A DNA stretch of 16,504 nucleotides, taken from contig JAPHSC010000276.1 in the NCBI GenBank assembly GCA_026193125.1, positions 1 to 16,504 of the forward strand, in the 5' to 3' direction. Both the position numbers and the translations under genes were made by a program. Numbering within the stretch: the stretch's first letter is position 1; each line of letters opens with the position of its first letter. Source of the stretch: Gammaproteobacteria bacterium (GTDB taxonomy: Bacteria > Pseudomonadota > Gammaproteobacteria > Steroidobacterales > BM003). The notes below the pieces were generated by a model. That model ran no database searches. It had not been told where the DNA came from and saw only the letters and a list, made by a program, of their open reading frames with translations. This document shows positions 7,753 through 14,496 of this stretch, one piece after another.

Positions 7753-8589
7753 ACCACTCTGAAAGTCGCGTATGGCCTGGCGGATTTCATCGTAGGTATT
7801 CATGACGAAAGGCCCATGCTGGACTATGGGTTCGCCTATAGGTCTGGCTGCCATGAGCAGCAGTCGCGCTGATTGCGTGAGGCCTGTCTCCAGGGTGACT
7901 TCGTCACCGTCTGACAGCAGGCCCGCATGTTGCGAGGGCAGGGACTGCCCTTCCACCATGACATTACCCTGGTAAACGTAGATCAAGGCGTTGTGCCCGC
8001 GAGGCAGGGGCAGCGCCAGTTGCTGGTCCTGGTCCAGCGCGATATCCAGATAAACCGGGTCCGTCGCCACACCGCGCACCGGTCCTTCCGTGACCTGTCC
8101 CGAGTGGGTCACCTTCCCGGCAATGACTTTTATCCATCCGTTTCCTGCCAGCCCGATTTGCGGTATCTCATCAGCCGCGAATTCCCGGTAGGTCGGCTCG
8201 CACATCTTCTGGCTGGCCGGAAGATTGATCCATAGCTGGAAGCCGCGCATGAGTCCTTCTTCCTGCTGGGGCATTTCCGAATGAATAATGCCGCGCCCTG
8301 CAGTCATCCACTGCACCCCGCCCGGGCCCAGGCGACCCTTGTTGCCCATATGGTCCTCATGCAACATCTCGCCATCCAGCATGTAGGTGACCGTTTCGAA
8401 GCCGCGGTGCGGGTGTGAGGGGAATCCGGCGATATAGTCCTGCGCCTTATCTGACCCGAACTCGTCCAGCATCAGAAAGGGGTCTTGTCGGCTACGCTCG
8501 GTAGAACCCAGGCTGCGGATCAAGCTTACACCAGCGCCATCCGAGGAAGCTCTGCCGGGAATAATCTGCTTCAGCCTACGTTTCGTCAT
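7738..8589 (-). CDS. Pirin family protein
   Basis: The 283-residue product is a bicupin of the pirin family. The N-terminal cupin has all four expected metal ligands: H59 and H61 in HPHRGFETVTY, then H103 and E105 in GRGIIHSEMP. The usual PFLMLDEF precedes them (37-44), and a second, degenerate cupin fills the C-terminal half. Bacterial pirins have been reported as quercetinases or as partners of metabolic enzymes; this protein's role is unknown. I use the ATG at 8587-8589, giving the normal family length; the frame stays open for 37 more codons, but that extension would overlap azoR and has no pirin-like sequence. AGATGG lies about 8 bases upstream. It begins 25 bases after azoR on the same strand, so co-transcription is likely. 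A role in handling quinones or other electrophiles is inference from that pairing. Confidence 0.9.
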   Translation of the reverse strand: MTKRRLKQIIPGRASSDGAGVSLIRSLGSTERSRQDPFLMLDEFGSDKAQDYIAGFPSHPHRGFETVTYMLDGEMLHEDHMGNKGRLGPGGVQWMTAGRGIIHSEMPQQEEGLMRGFQLWINLPASQKMCEPTYREFAADEIPQIGLAGNGWIKVIAGKVTHSGQVTEGPVRGVATDPVYLDIALDQDQQLALPLPRGHNALIYVYQGNVMVEGQSLPSQHAGLLSDGDEVTLETGLTQSARLLLMAARPIGEPIVQHGPFVMNTYDEIRQAIRDFQSGRLTG

Positions 8590-8614
8590 GTTTGTACCAT
8601 CTCGATTTATCGTC

Positions 8615-9235
8615 CTACGCCCGGACCGGGTTCGTGCAGGTGTGCTGGGCAATCCGGTTTTTCGCCGCGGCCATGCCGGCAGCCCGGCACTCTTCATCAA
8701 TGGTCAGTCCATCAGCATAGATGAAGCTGACGTCGTTCATCCCAAGGAAATTCAGCATGGCTCGTACGTGGTCAGTCTGCGGATCCTTGCCGGACTTGCT
8801 TACACGGTCACCGCGCGTGGACAAGGCAAATACGCGCCGCCCGCCGAGCGTGCCGACCGGCCCGGATTCGGCGTAGCTGAACGTATCCCCCGCACGGCAA
8901 ATGTGGTCAAACCAGGCCTTGAGCGTGGACGGGATGCCGAAATTATACAGAGGCAGGCCAATTACCAGGGTGTCGGCCTGGCGCACTTCCTGAATCAGGA
9001 TGTCGGCTGCGGCGACCAGTTCTTGCTGGCGCAGCGTGCGCCTGGACACCTCTGTGGCCAGGGCCTCCATGTGTTCGGCATCAAGATGGGGCGGCGGGCT
9101 GAGCGACAGATCCCTGTGTATCACATCCGTATCAGGCCGGGCTTGCACCCATTGTTTTGTAAACAATGCGGTCAGTTGGCTTGAAGTGCCATGGCTTGAA
9201 TACAGGCTGCTATCCAGTCTGAGCAGGGTGGGCAT
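8615..9235 (-). CDS. azoR: FMN-dependent NADH-azoreductase
   Basis: The 206-residue product is a flavodoxin-like quinone/azo reductase using FMN and NADH, cytoplasmic and probably dimeric. It opens with the strand LLRLDSSLYSS, has TPRQQ-like TLRQQELVAAAD (67-78), and carries the diagnostic FMN-binding segment PLYNFGIPSTLKAWFD (95-110), followed by RAGDTFSY and ALSTRGD (137-143). Length and order match E. coli AzoR. The frame also has an ATG four codons earlier (9245-9247), but GGAG at 9242-9245 lies 6 bases before the ATG at 9233-9235, so I choose the shorter form. It lies downstream of the ilvB-like gene (90-base gap) and 25 bases upstream of pirin. Probable function is two-electron reduction of quinones; azo dyes are a laboratory substrate. 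Confidence 0.9.
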   Translation of the reverse strand: MPTLLRLDSSLYSSHGTSSQLTALFTKQWVQARPDTDVIHRDLSLSPPPHLDAEHMEALATEVSRRTLRQQELVAAADILIQEVRQADTLVIGLPLYNFGIPSTLKAWFDHICRAGDTFSYAESGPVGTLGGRRVFALSTRGDRVSKSGKDPQTDHVRAMLNFLGMNDVSFIYADGLTIDEECRAAGMAAAKNRIAQHTCTNPVRA

Positions 9236-9325
9236 GCGGGTCTCCATGGGAGTGATGCCGGCGCGTCGGTGATGTTACGCCAGGATCCACGGCCGGTCCT
9301 GGGTCGAAACGGGGACTCGCCGGTA

Positions 9326-11182
9326 TCAGAACATTCCGGTAGTGCCCGGGTCTTCGGGCTTGCCTTTGTTGCGCCTGGGAATAAAGTCGCCGGTCACCAT
9401 CTGATCATAGGTCTGGCCCGGGCCGACCATTGGATAGACCCCGGCATCCCGGTCGATAATCACTTCCAGGAATGCCGGCCCCGGGAAATTGATGAACTCC
9501 TTGATTACCCTGGGCACGTCAGCCTTGTTTTCCAGGCGCACGGCAAACTCAAAGCCATCGGCCTCTGCTGCCTTAACGAAGTCCTTGCGGTGCAGGGACT
9601 TGTCGCTGGCCGACATACGGCCTTTGAAAAACAGCTTTTGCCATTGCCGCACCATGCCATCGCCGAAGTTATTGAGCACCACCACCTTGATTGGCAGGCC
9701 ATACGTGGTGACGGTCTCAAGTTCCCCGAGGTTCATGCGAATGCTCGCGTCACCGTCTATGTCGATGACCAGCTTGTCCGGATTGGCGAACTGGGCGCCT
9801 ATGGCGGCTGGCAGGCCGAAGCCCATGGTGCCCATGCTTCCCGATGTCAGCCACAGGCGGGGGTGACGGAAATCGAAATACTGGGCCGCCCACATCTGGT
9901 GTTGGCCGACGCCGGTAGCGATGATTGCCTCGCCCCGGGTCAGTTGATTGATTTGCTCAATCACGTAATAAGGCTGTATCAGTTCGCTGTCACGATCATA
10001 GTTAAGCGCATAGAGACTCTTCAGTTCCGCCACGTGCTGATGCCAGGGGCCGAAGTCAGCCTTGAACCCGGTTTTTTTGCCGTATTCCAGCAGGGACTCG
10101 AGCGCCTCGGCCAGCAAGCCGACGTGGTGCCAGTCCACCGCCTTTACCTTGTTAATCTCGGAAATATCAATATCCAGGTGGGCTATGTGCCTGGCCTTGG
10201 CGGCGAAGCTGTCGGGTACACCCGCCACGCGGTCGTCAAAGCGGGCTCCAGCAGCTATCAGGAAGTCGCAGTCGTCCACCGCGTAATTGGCGAATGCCGT
10301 GCCATGCATACCCAGCATATGCAGGGAATTGGCCTCCGTGGTATCGCAGGCGCCTATACCCATCAGGGTGGTTACTACCGGTATCCCGTAGGTTTTCGCC
10401 AGTGCCCGCAGTGGTTCCGATGCATGGCCGTTGATCACTCCGCCCCCGGCATAGATCAGGGGGCGCTGGCTTTGCCCGAGCATCTGGAAGAATTGCCTGG
10501 CGTGGGCTTCGGAGAGAACATTTTGACGCAACTTGTGCATACGTTGACGGTATCCGGGTACCGGCAGCCTTCCAGAGCCCCGGAACTGCCCGCTCCAGTT
10601 TTGCACGTCCTTGGGGATATCAATCACTACCGGTCCGGGGCGGCCCGTGCGGGCGATTTCAAAGGCCGAGCGCATCGTGGTCTCCAGCCGTTCCGGATCG
10701 GTGATCAGGAAAACATGCTTGGCGCAGCCACCCATGATGGACATTACCGGTGCCTCCTGAAAGGCATCGGTGCCGATGGCCGCCGTGGGTACCTGCCCGC
10801 AAATCACCACGATGGGAACCGAATCCGCTAGGCAGTCGCGTACTGCAGTCACGGTATTGGTGGCGCCTGGCCCGGAGGTCACCATGGCCACCCCCACCTC
10901 GCCGCTGGCCCGGGCAAAACCGGCAGCCATGAAGGCAGCGCCCTGCTCATTGGCAGGGACGATCAAGGGTAGTGCTTCGGCGGTGACTCCGGCATCAGAA
11001 GACTTTTCCTTGTTGTAACGGAAGACCGCGTCATAAGTGGGCAGGATGGCGCCGCCGCTGTAGCCAAAAATTTGCGATACACCCTCATCGACAAGCACCT
11101 GCACGATGATTTCCGATCCGGACATGACGCGTCCTGAAAGGGGATGTGTCTCGGTGGTCATGGGCTTGTGATCAGCGTACAT
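9326..11182 (-). CDS. ilvB: Acetolactate synthase large subunit, atypical
   Basis: The 618-residue ThDP enzyme condenses pyruvate to 2-acetolactate (or with 2-oxobutyrate), the first common step of valine, leucine and isoleucine synthesis. Visible are QIFGYSGGAILPTYDA, the ThDP-activating glutamate in ANEQGA (E79), VTSGPGATN (101-109), DAFQEAP (139-145), SGRPGP-like TGRPGPVVIDIPKD (179-192), GVGQHQMWAAQ (424-434), GSMGTMGFGLPAA and the ThDP/Mg motif starting GDAS at 477. Oddities are NEQ where HEQ is usual, GDASIRMN where GDGSIQMN is usual, NNFGDGM in place of NNxxLGM, and about 15-20 extra residues near 56-76. The ATG at 11180-11182 gives a sensible N-terminus with GGAA 8 bases before it; the frame reaches back to a TTG at 11269, which I reject. 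The small-subunit gene is divergent. Symbol by function; isozyme class unsettled. Confidence 0.88.
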   Translation of the reverse strand: MYADHKPMTTETHPLSGRVMSGSEIIVQVLVDEGVSQIFGYSGGAILPTYDAVFRYNKEKSSDAGVTAEALPLIVPANEQGAAFMAAGFARASGEVGVAMVTSGPGATNTVTAVRDCLADSVPIVVICGQVPTAAIGTDAFQEAPVMSIMGGCAKHVFLITDPERLETTMRSAFEIARTGRPGPVVIDIPKDVQNWSGQFRGSGRLPVPGYRQRMHKLRQNVLSEAHARQFFQMLGQSQRPLIYAGGGVINGHASEPLRALAKTYGIPVVTTLMGIGACDTTEANSLHMLGMHGTAFANYAVDDCDFLIAAGARFDDRVAGVPDSFAAKARHIAHLDIDISEINKVKAVDWHHVGLLAEALESLLEYGKKTGFKADFGPWHQHVAELKSLYALNYDRDSELIQPYYVIEQINQLTRGEAIIATGVGQHQMWAAQYFDFRHPRLWLTSGSMGTMGFGLPAAIGAQFANPDKLVIDIDGDASIRMNLGELETVTTYGLPIKVVVLNNFGDGMVRQWQKLFFKGRMSASDKSLHRKDFVKAAEADGFEFAVRLENKADVPRVIKEFINFPGPAFLEVIIDRDAGVYPMVGPGQTYDQMVTGDFIPRRNKGKPEDPGTTGMF

Positions 11183-11263
11183 TGGCGTTCCGTCTTGGGT
11201 GAGCCGTCTGGCGGCGATTTGTAGTGGTGAAAGATGCCGAGTTGGGCCTGTCGCGAGCCCGCC

Positions 11264-11281
11264 TGTCAAGGCTAGACTAGC
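11264..11281 (-). promoter_or_regulatory. Possible -35 element with adjacent palindrome upstream of ilvB
   Basis: On the minus strand a perfect TTGACA lies at 11264-11269, about 80 bases before the ilvB ATG. Immediately upstream of it is the 11-base palindrome GCTAG-N-CTAGC (11271-11281), a plausible activator or repressor site. The expected -10 position is GC-rich and poor, so an activator would be needed or the hexamer is fortuitous. Confidence 0.25.
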
Positions 11282-11293
11282 AACGCGCGAACA

Positions 11294-11309
11294 CCAAAGT
11301 CCACTTTGG
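11294..11309. promoter_or_regulatory. 16-bp inverted repeat in the ilvB/ilvN divergent region
   Basis: CCAAAGT at 11294-11300 and ACTTTGG at 11303-11309 form a perfect 7-bp dyad with a 2-base centre, and partial symmetry extends further outward. It lies near the middle of the 235-base region between the divergent acetolactate synthase genes. Its placement suits an operator serving both promoters. No regulator can be named from sequence. Confidence 0.4.
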
Positions 11310-11360
11310 CGTGGTCCCGGAATTTTCGCCTTTGCCCTGGTGGTGCGGGGGCTCGGGGGT

Positions 11361-11369
11361 TGTTATGCT
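11361..11369 (+). promoter_or_regulatory. Extended -10 promoter candidate for ilvN
   Basis: TGTTATGCT is an extended -10 element (TG, one base, then TATGCT). It predicts a transcript start near 11376 and a leader of roughly 40 bases before the ilvN start. The -35 region is poor, as is usual for extended -10 promoters. The leader is too short to hold a typical attenuator with a leader peptide. Confidence 0.35.
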
Positions 11370-11417
11370 GGAGCGCAACATTTGGTCGCTTGATCTTGCC
11401 CAGCGGAGGGCCACGAC

Positions 11418-11921
11418 TTGAGACATACAATTTCAATCCTGCTGCAAAACGAGGCGGGTGCCCTGTCCAGGGTTGCGGGCCTGTTTTCGTCTCGTGGCTA
11501 CAATATCGAAACCTTGCACGTTGCCCCGACCCGTGATCTTGCGATCTCGCGTCTCACCCTGGTTACGCGGGGGGCTGATCCGGTCATTCAACAAATCTGT
11601 AACCAGATGTTAAAGCTGGTGGATGTGGTGGATCTGGTGGATATGACCGGTGGCGACCATATTGAAAGGGAAATGTTGCTGATGAAAGTGGCGTTTGAGG
11701 GTGCGGTTCCGGACGCCTTCCATACTATCGTCGCGGACATTGGGGCGAGGGTACTGGATAGCGATCCGGGACACTACACCCTGGAGGTGACCTCGTCGGG
11801 GCCGATTCTGGATGAGTTTCTGGACGAGGCCGGGCGTTTCGGGGAAGTTTTCTCGGTAGTTCGCAGCGGCATCCTGGCGATCAGTAGCGGTGTAGCCGGC
11901 CTGGACCATGACATGATTTGA
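11418..11921 (+). CDS. ilvN: Acetolactate synthase small (regulatory) subunit
   Basis: The 167-residue product is the valine-binding regulatory subunit of acetolactate synthase. The N-terminal ACT domain (about 1-75) reads ISILLQNEAGALSRVAGLFS then RGYNIETLHVAPT, the canonical valine-site pattern, and continues to QMLKLVDVVDLVDMT. The C-terminal domain (about 80-160) starts HIEREMLLMKV and ends VVRSGILAIS. Length fits the IlvN/IlvH family. The start is TTG at 11418-11420: GGAGGG lies 7-8 bases upstream and no ATG or GTG gives a complete ACT domain. It is transcribed away from the large-subunit gene, and no ilvC follows, which is unusual. ilvH would be an equally valid name, as isozyme class is not resolved. 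Confidence 0.92.
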   Translation: MRHTISILLQNEAGALSRVAGLFSSRGYNIETLHVAPTRDLAISRLTLVTRGADPVIQQICNQMLKLVDVVDLVDMTGGDHIEREMLLMKVAFEGAVPDAFHTIVADIGARVLDSDPGHYTLEVTSSGPILDEFLDEAGRFGEVFSVVRSGILAISSGVAGLDHDMI

Positions 11922-12008
11922 GACGGTTCCGCTGTTCCAGGAAACGCTTGAGAAAATTCGGGGATTTCGCGTTCCAGCGCTTCCCGTATTGAGAGCCACG
12001 TCACATAT

Positions 12009-12035
12009 CTGACACCCATATTGGGCCAATATAAG
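12009..12035 (+). promoter_or_regulatory. Promoter with embedded 15-bp palindrome upstream of the GGDEF-EAL gene
   Basis: CTGACA at 12009-12014 resembles a -35 box and TATAAG at 12030-12035 a -10 box, with a slightly short 15-base spacer. The spacer is largely filled by a perfect palindrome, ATATTGG-G-CCAATAT at 12018-12032, which overlaps the -10. This is the classic position for a repressor site. The predicted transcript would start near 12042, about 55 bases before the ATG. Confidence 0.45.
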
Positions 12036-12097
12036 TCTCGCGCTGCTCCTTTCATCCGGGGGAGATTCAGCAGGGAAGGCCCAGGTGGAGTTATTCG

Positions 12098-14311
12098 ATG
12101 GATTCGAACCCGACTAGTACCGCTAGACAGGATCCTTATAGCAGTTTGCTGATGACCCTGATGCCGGGTGCGAAGGGTTTTGGCCTGTACGAAGCTTCCG
12201 GTCAGCATCGCTGGATTCAATCCGACAACCAGATGACAGGGATGACCGTGGAGTTGCAAAAGCAGCTCAGGGTCCTGGTCAATAATTCCGCAGCCCAGCG
12301 CAAGGCGTTGATGCAGGCACTGTCAGATGGGCACGTAGCCTATGCATTCCCCCTGGGGGACGGTGTCCGGGTGAAGCTTGGCACCATGGTGGTGCTGGCG
12401 GAGGGAGCCGGTACGCTGGGTCGCGAGCCGCGCTCGCTACAGATGGTGATCCAGTTGTTGCGCCCGGCGATACATTGCATCAGCCGGGATATGTTGCTGC
12501 AGAAGGCACTGGGCAAGGCGCAGTTGGATTTGCGGCGACAAACCACGGAATTGAAATTCGTACTTGGACTGGACCAGATGTTTGAGCCGGCCATGAGTCT
12601 CACGGCAGGTCTGGAGCAGACCCTTGACCAGGCTCTGAGAGCGCTTGATCTGGAGAGTATCTCACTGTCCATGCCAAGCTATCGAGTGTATTGCCAGCGC
12701 GTTGCAAAGCCCGCCGACCAGCACCCCGAAGCCAGGGTGCCGAGGCACGTGGAAAAGAATCTTCTCGCCTGGGTGAGCATGCATAGGCGCAGTGTTTGCC
12801 TGCCAGAGACGAATCCCGGTGAAACCATTGCCGTGGATGTTGATCCGGGGATGCCCCTGATAGCCTGCCCCATGCCTGGCTCGAGTGGTGCGATTGAGGG
12901 CGTGCTGGTGGCCACCGGCAAGAGAGACGCCACGCTCGGCAAGGACCAGGCAACCGTGGAGACCCTGGCCCGCAGACTGGCCCTGCTAATCGAATCGAAA
13001 ATTGATGCCGATACGGGTGCGCTCTGCCGGCCGTCTTTTGAAGGCGAGTTGTTGCGCCTGTCGGGATCTGCCCAGGAGCACTCCCTGATTTACATGGACC
13101 TGGATCGGCTCACCCGGGTAAGGGGCGAGTTTGGCGCCCAGGCCAGTGATGATGTTCTGAGACACTTTTGCAGCCTGGTCAATGGCCGGTTCAAGGAGGG
13201 TCAGGTTTTTGCCCGCCTGGGCGATAGCTGCTTTGGCTTGTTGATGCCGGGTGTCAGCGAGGAAGATGCGCTGCAGCAGGCACGCCAGATTTGCAACGCA
13301 GTGACCTCCCTGCACTACCTAAATGGTGAGCAGGGTTTGAGCATGAGTGTCAGCGTAGGAGTTGCCGGTAGCCGCGTGGCAGACACGCCCTCGCTGTCCC
13401 TGCTGGCAGTAGCCGAAAGCGCCTGCCGCAGGGCGAAACTGCATGGAGGCAATCAGGTTGAGCTGTACGTGGATGACGAAGCCACCAGTTCCCGGCCCCA
13501 GGGCGAAATTTTCCTGGCCAATTACCTGGGTAATGCCCTGGAGGAAGGCCGCTTCAGCCTGGTCGCCCAGGCGGTTTACGACAATCTGGAACGTACACCC
13601 TGCGGTTATTTTGAAGTGTTCCTGCGCCTGATTGATGAGAACGGGATCGAAATGCCGCCAGGATGTTTTCTGCCGGTTGCCCAACGCTACGACATGCTCC
13701 CCGCGATTGATCGCTGGGTGGTTGGCGAGTTGCTTGACCGGTTGGTCACGAAGGGCTCCGAGTGGCTCTCGGCAGGACCCGTTAGCGGGATCAACCTGTC
13801 GGGGCAGACTCTGGCAGATGCTGATTTTCCCCAATTTGTCGAACAGCAACTCACACGTAGTGGTGTCCCCGCGGAAGCACTGTGTTTCGAAATTTCCGAG
13901 TCCGCAATGATGAGCGACCTGAAGCGCAGCAAGCGCTTTATGGCTGCATTGCGCGATCTGGGCTGCAAAATTGCCCTGGATGACTTCGGTTCTGGTCTGA
14001 GCAGTCTGCCCTACCTGGAAAGCATGCCCGTGGATTTTGTAAAGATTGATGGCCAGAGGGTAATGGCCATGGCTGGCAGTCGCGTAGCCTGCTCCATCGT
14101 GGCGGCTATCATTGCGGCGGCCAAGGTACTTGGAATAAAGACTGTGGCCGGCTGCGTCGAGAATGGCGACGTCGATAAACTGGTTCGCGAATCGGGTGTT
14201 GATCTGATGCAGGGTGCCTTCACGTCGAGTCCGCAGCCCCTCGACAGCTTCCTGCACAGCGCGCTTGCGGAAACCACGGCAAGGGAGTCGGCGCAAGGCC
14301 GACGGGCCTGA
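12098..14311 (+). CDS. Soluble degenerate GGDEF-EAL protein, FimX-like
   Basis: The 737-residue product has no membrane segment and probably senses c-di-GMP rather than making or breaking it. Residues 1 to about 130 match nothing I recognise; about 150-300 look GAF-like; about 305-458 are a GGDEF domain; about 468-722 an EAL domain. The cyclase signature reads GDSCF (375-379) instead of GGDEF. In the EAL domain the first motif is E506-V-F-L-R; N566, E598, D628, D629, K649 and Q705 sit at canonical spacings, but the AEGVE motif reads AGCVE, with G685 where the catalytic glutamate should be. P. aeruginosa FimX, a type IV pilus regulator, has a similar GDSIF/EVL pair as I recall. GGAG at 12087-12090 supports the ATG. 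It stands alone between a promoter and a terminator; pilus involvement is inference. Confidence 0.85.
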   Translation: MDSNPTSTARQDPYSSLLMTLMPGAKGFGLYEASGQHRWIQSDNQMTGMTVELQKQLRVLVNNSAAQRKALMQALSDGHVAYAFPLGDGVRVKLGTMVVLAEGAGTLGREPRSLQMVIQLLRPAIHCISRDMLLQKALGKAQLDLRRQTTELKFVLGLDQMFEPAMSLTAGLEQTLDQALRALDLESISLSMPSYRVYCQRVAKPADQHPEARVPRHVEKNLLAWVSMHRRSVCLPETNPGETIAVDVDPGMPLIACPMPGSSGAIEGVLVATGKRDATLGKDQATVETLARRLALLIESKIDADTGALCRPSFEGELLRLSGSAQEHSLIYMDLDRLTRVRGEFGAQASDDVLRHFCSLVNGRFKEGQVFARLGDSCFGLLMPGVSEEDALQQARQICNAVTSLHYLNGEQGLSMSVSVGVAGSRVADTPSLSLLAVAESACRRAKLHGGNQVELYVDDEATSSRPQGEIFLANYLGNALEEGRFSLVAQAVYDNLERTPCGYFEVFLRLIDENGIEMPPGCFLPVAQRYDMLPAIDRWVVGELLDRLVTKGSEWLSAGPVSGINLSGQTLADADFPQFVEQQLTRSGVPAEALCFEISESAMMSDLKRSKRFMAALRDLGCKIALDDFGSGLSSLPYLESMPVDFVKIDGQRVMAMAGSRVACSIVAAIIAAAKVLGIKTVAGCVENGDVDKLVRESGVDLMQGAFTSSPQPLDSFLHSALAETTARESAQGRRA

Positions 14312-14336
14312 TATTCAGGCCATGCGTGGCCTTTCT
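14304..14336 (+). terminator. Terminator region after the GGDEF-EAL gene, two overlapping hairpins
   Basis: AGGCCA-TGCG-TGGCCT at 14317-14332 is a short stem followed by TTTCT and further T-rich sequence, a weak intrinsic terminator. A competing hairpin, GGCCTGA-TAT-TCAGGCC at 14305-14321, includes the stop codon and shares the segment 14317-14321, so only one can form at a time. Ribosomes finishing the gene would mask the first. Confidence 0.5.
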
Positions 14337-14496
14337 ACATTCCTTTATTTTGCGCCGCAGCTTTAAGGCCTCGGCCTAGTCTGGTATGTATATGCCCCTA
14401 GTGTGCAATGCCTTCACCTTTCTGGACTTGCCTCGCCGGTAAACGGCGCTAACCGGGGAGGGTCGGCGCGCTGGGTCAGAATTCAAGGAAGCTCAC

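Noticed and set aside
8590..8700. Longer N-terminus for pirin
   Set aside because: The added 37 codons overlap the end of azoR, are basic and unlike pirins; the ATG at 8587-8589 gives normal family length.
9280..9302. Inverted repeat CCAGGA/TCCTGG between the ilvB-like gene and azoR
   Set aside because: Six-base arms with an 11-base loop and no T-tract; could be chance, so azoR may or may not be on the same transcript.
9269..10831. Plus-strand open frame of 520 codons
   Set aside because: It is exactly antisense to the acetolactate synthase large subunit, whose motifs are unmistakable. Its own translation is rich in His, Gly and Arg and has no recognisable domain; it is a mirror of GC-rich codon use.
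11183..11269. Longer N-terminus for the acetolactate synthase large subunit
   Set aside because: It would start at TTG within the TTGACA hexamer and adds residues unlike the family; the ATG at 11180-11182 has a possible ribosome site.
13319..14296. Minus-strand open frame of 325 codons
   Set aside because: Antisense to the EAL half of the GGDEF-EAL gene and without any domain pattern.
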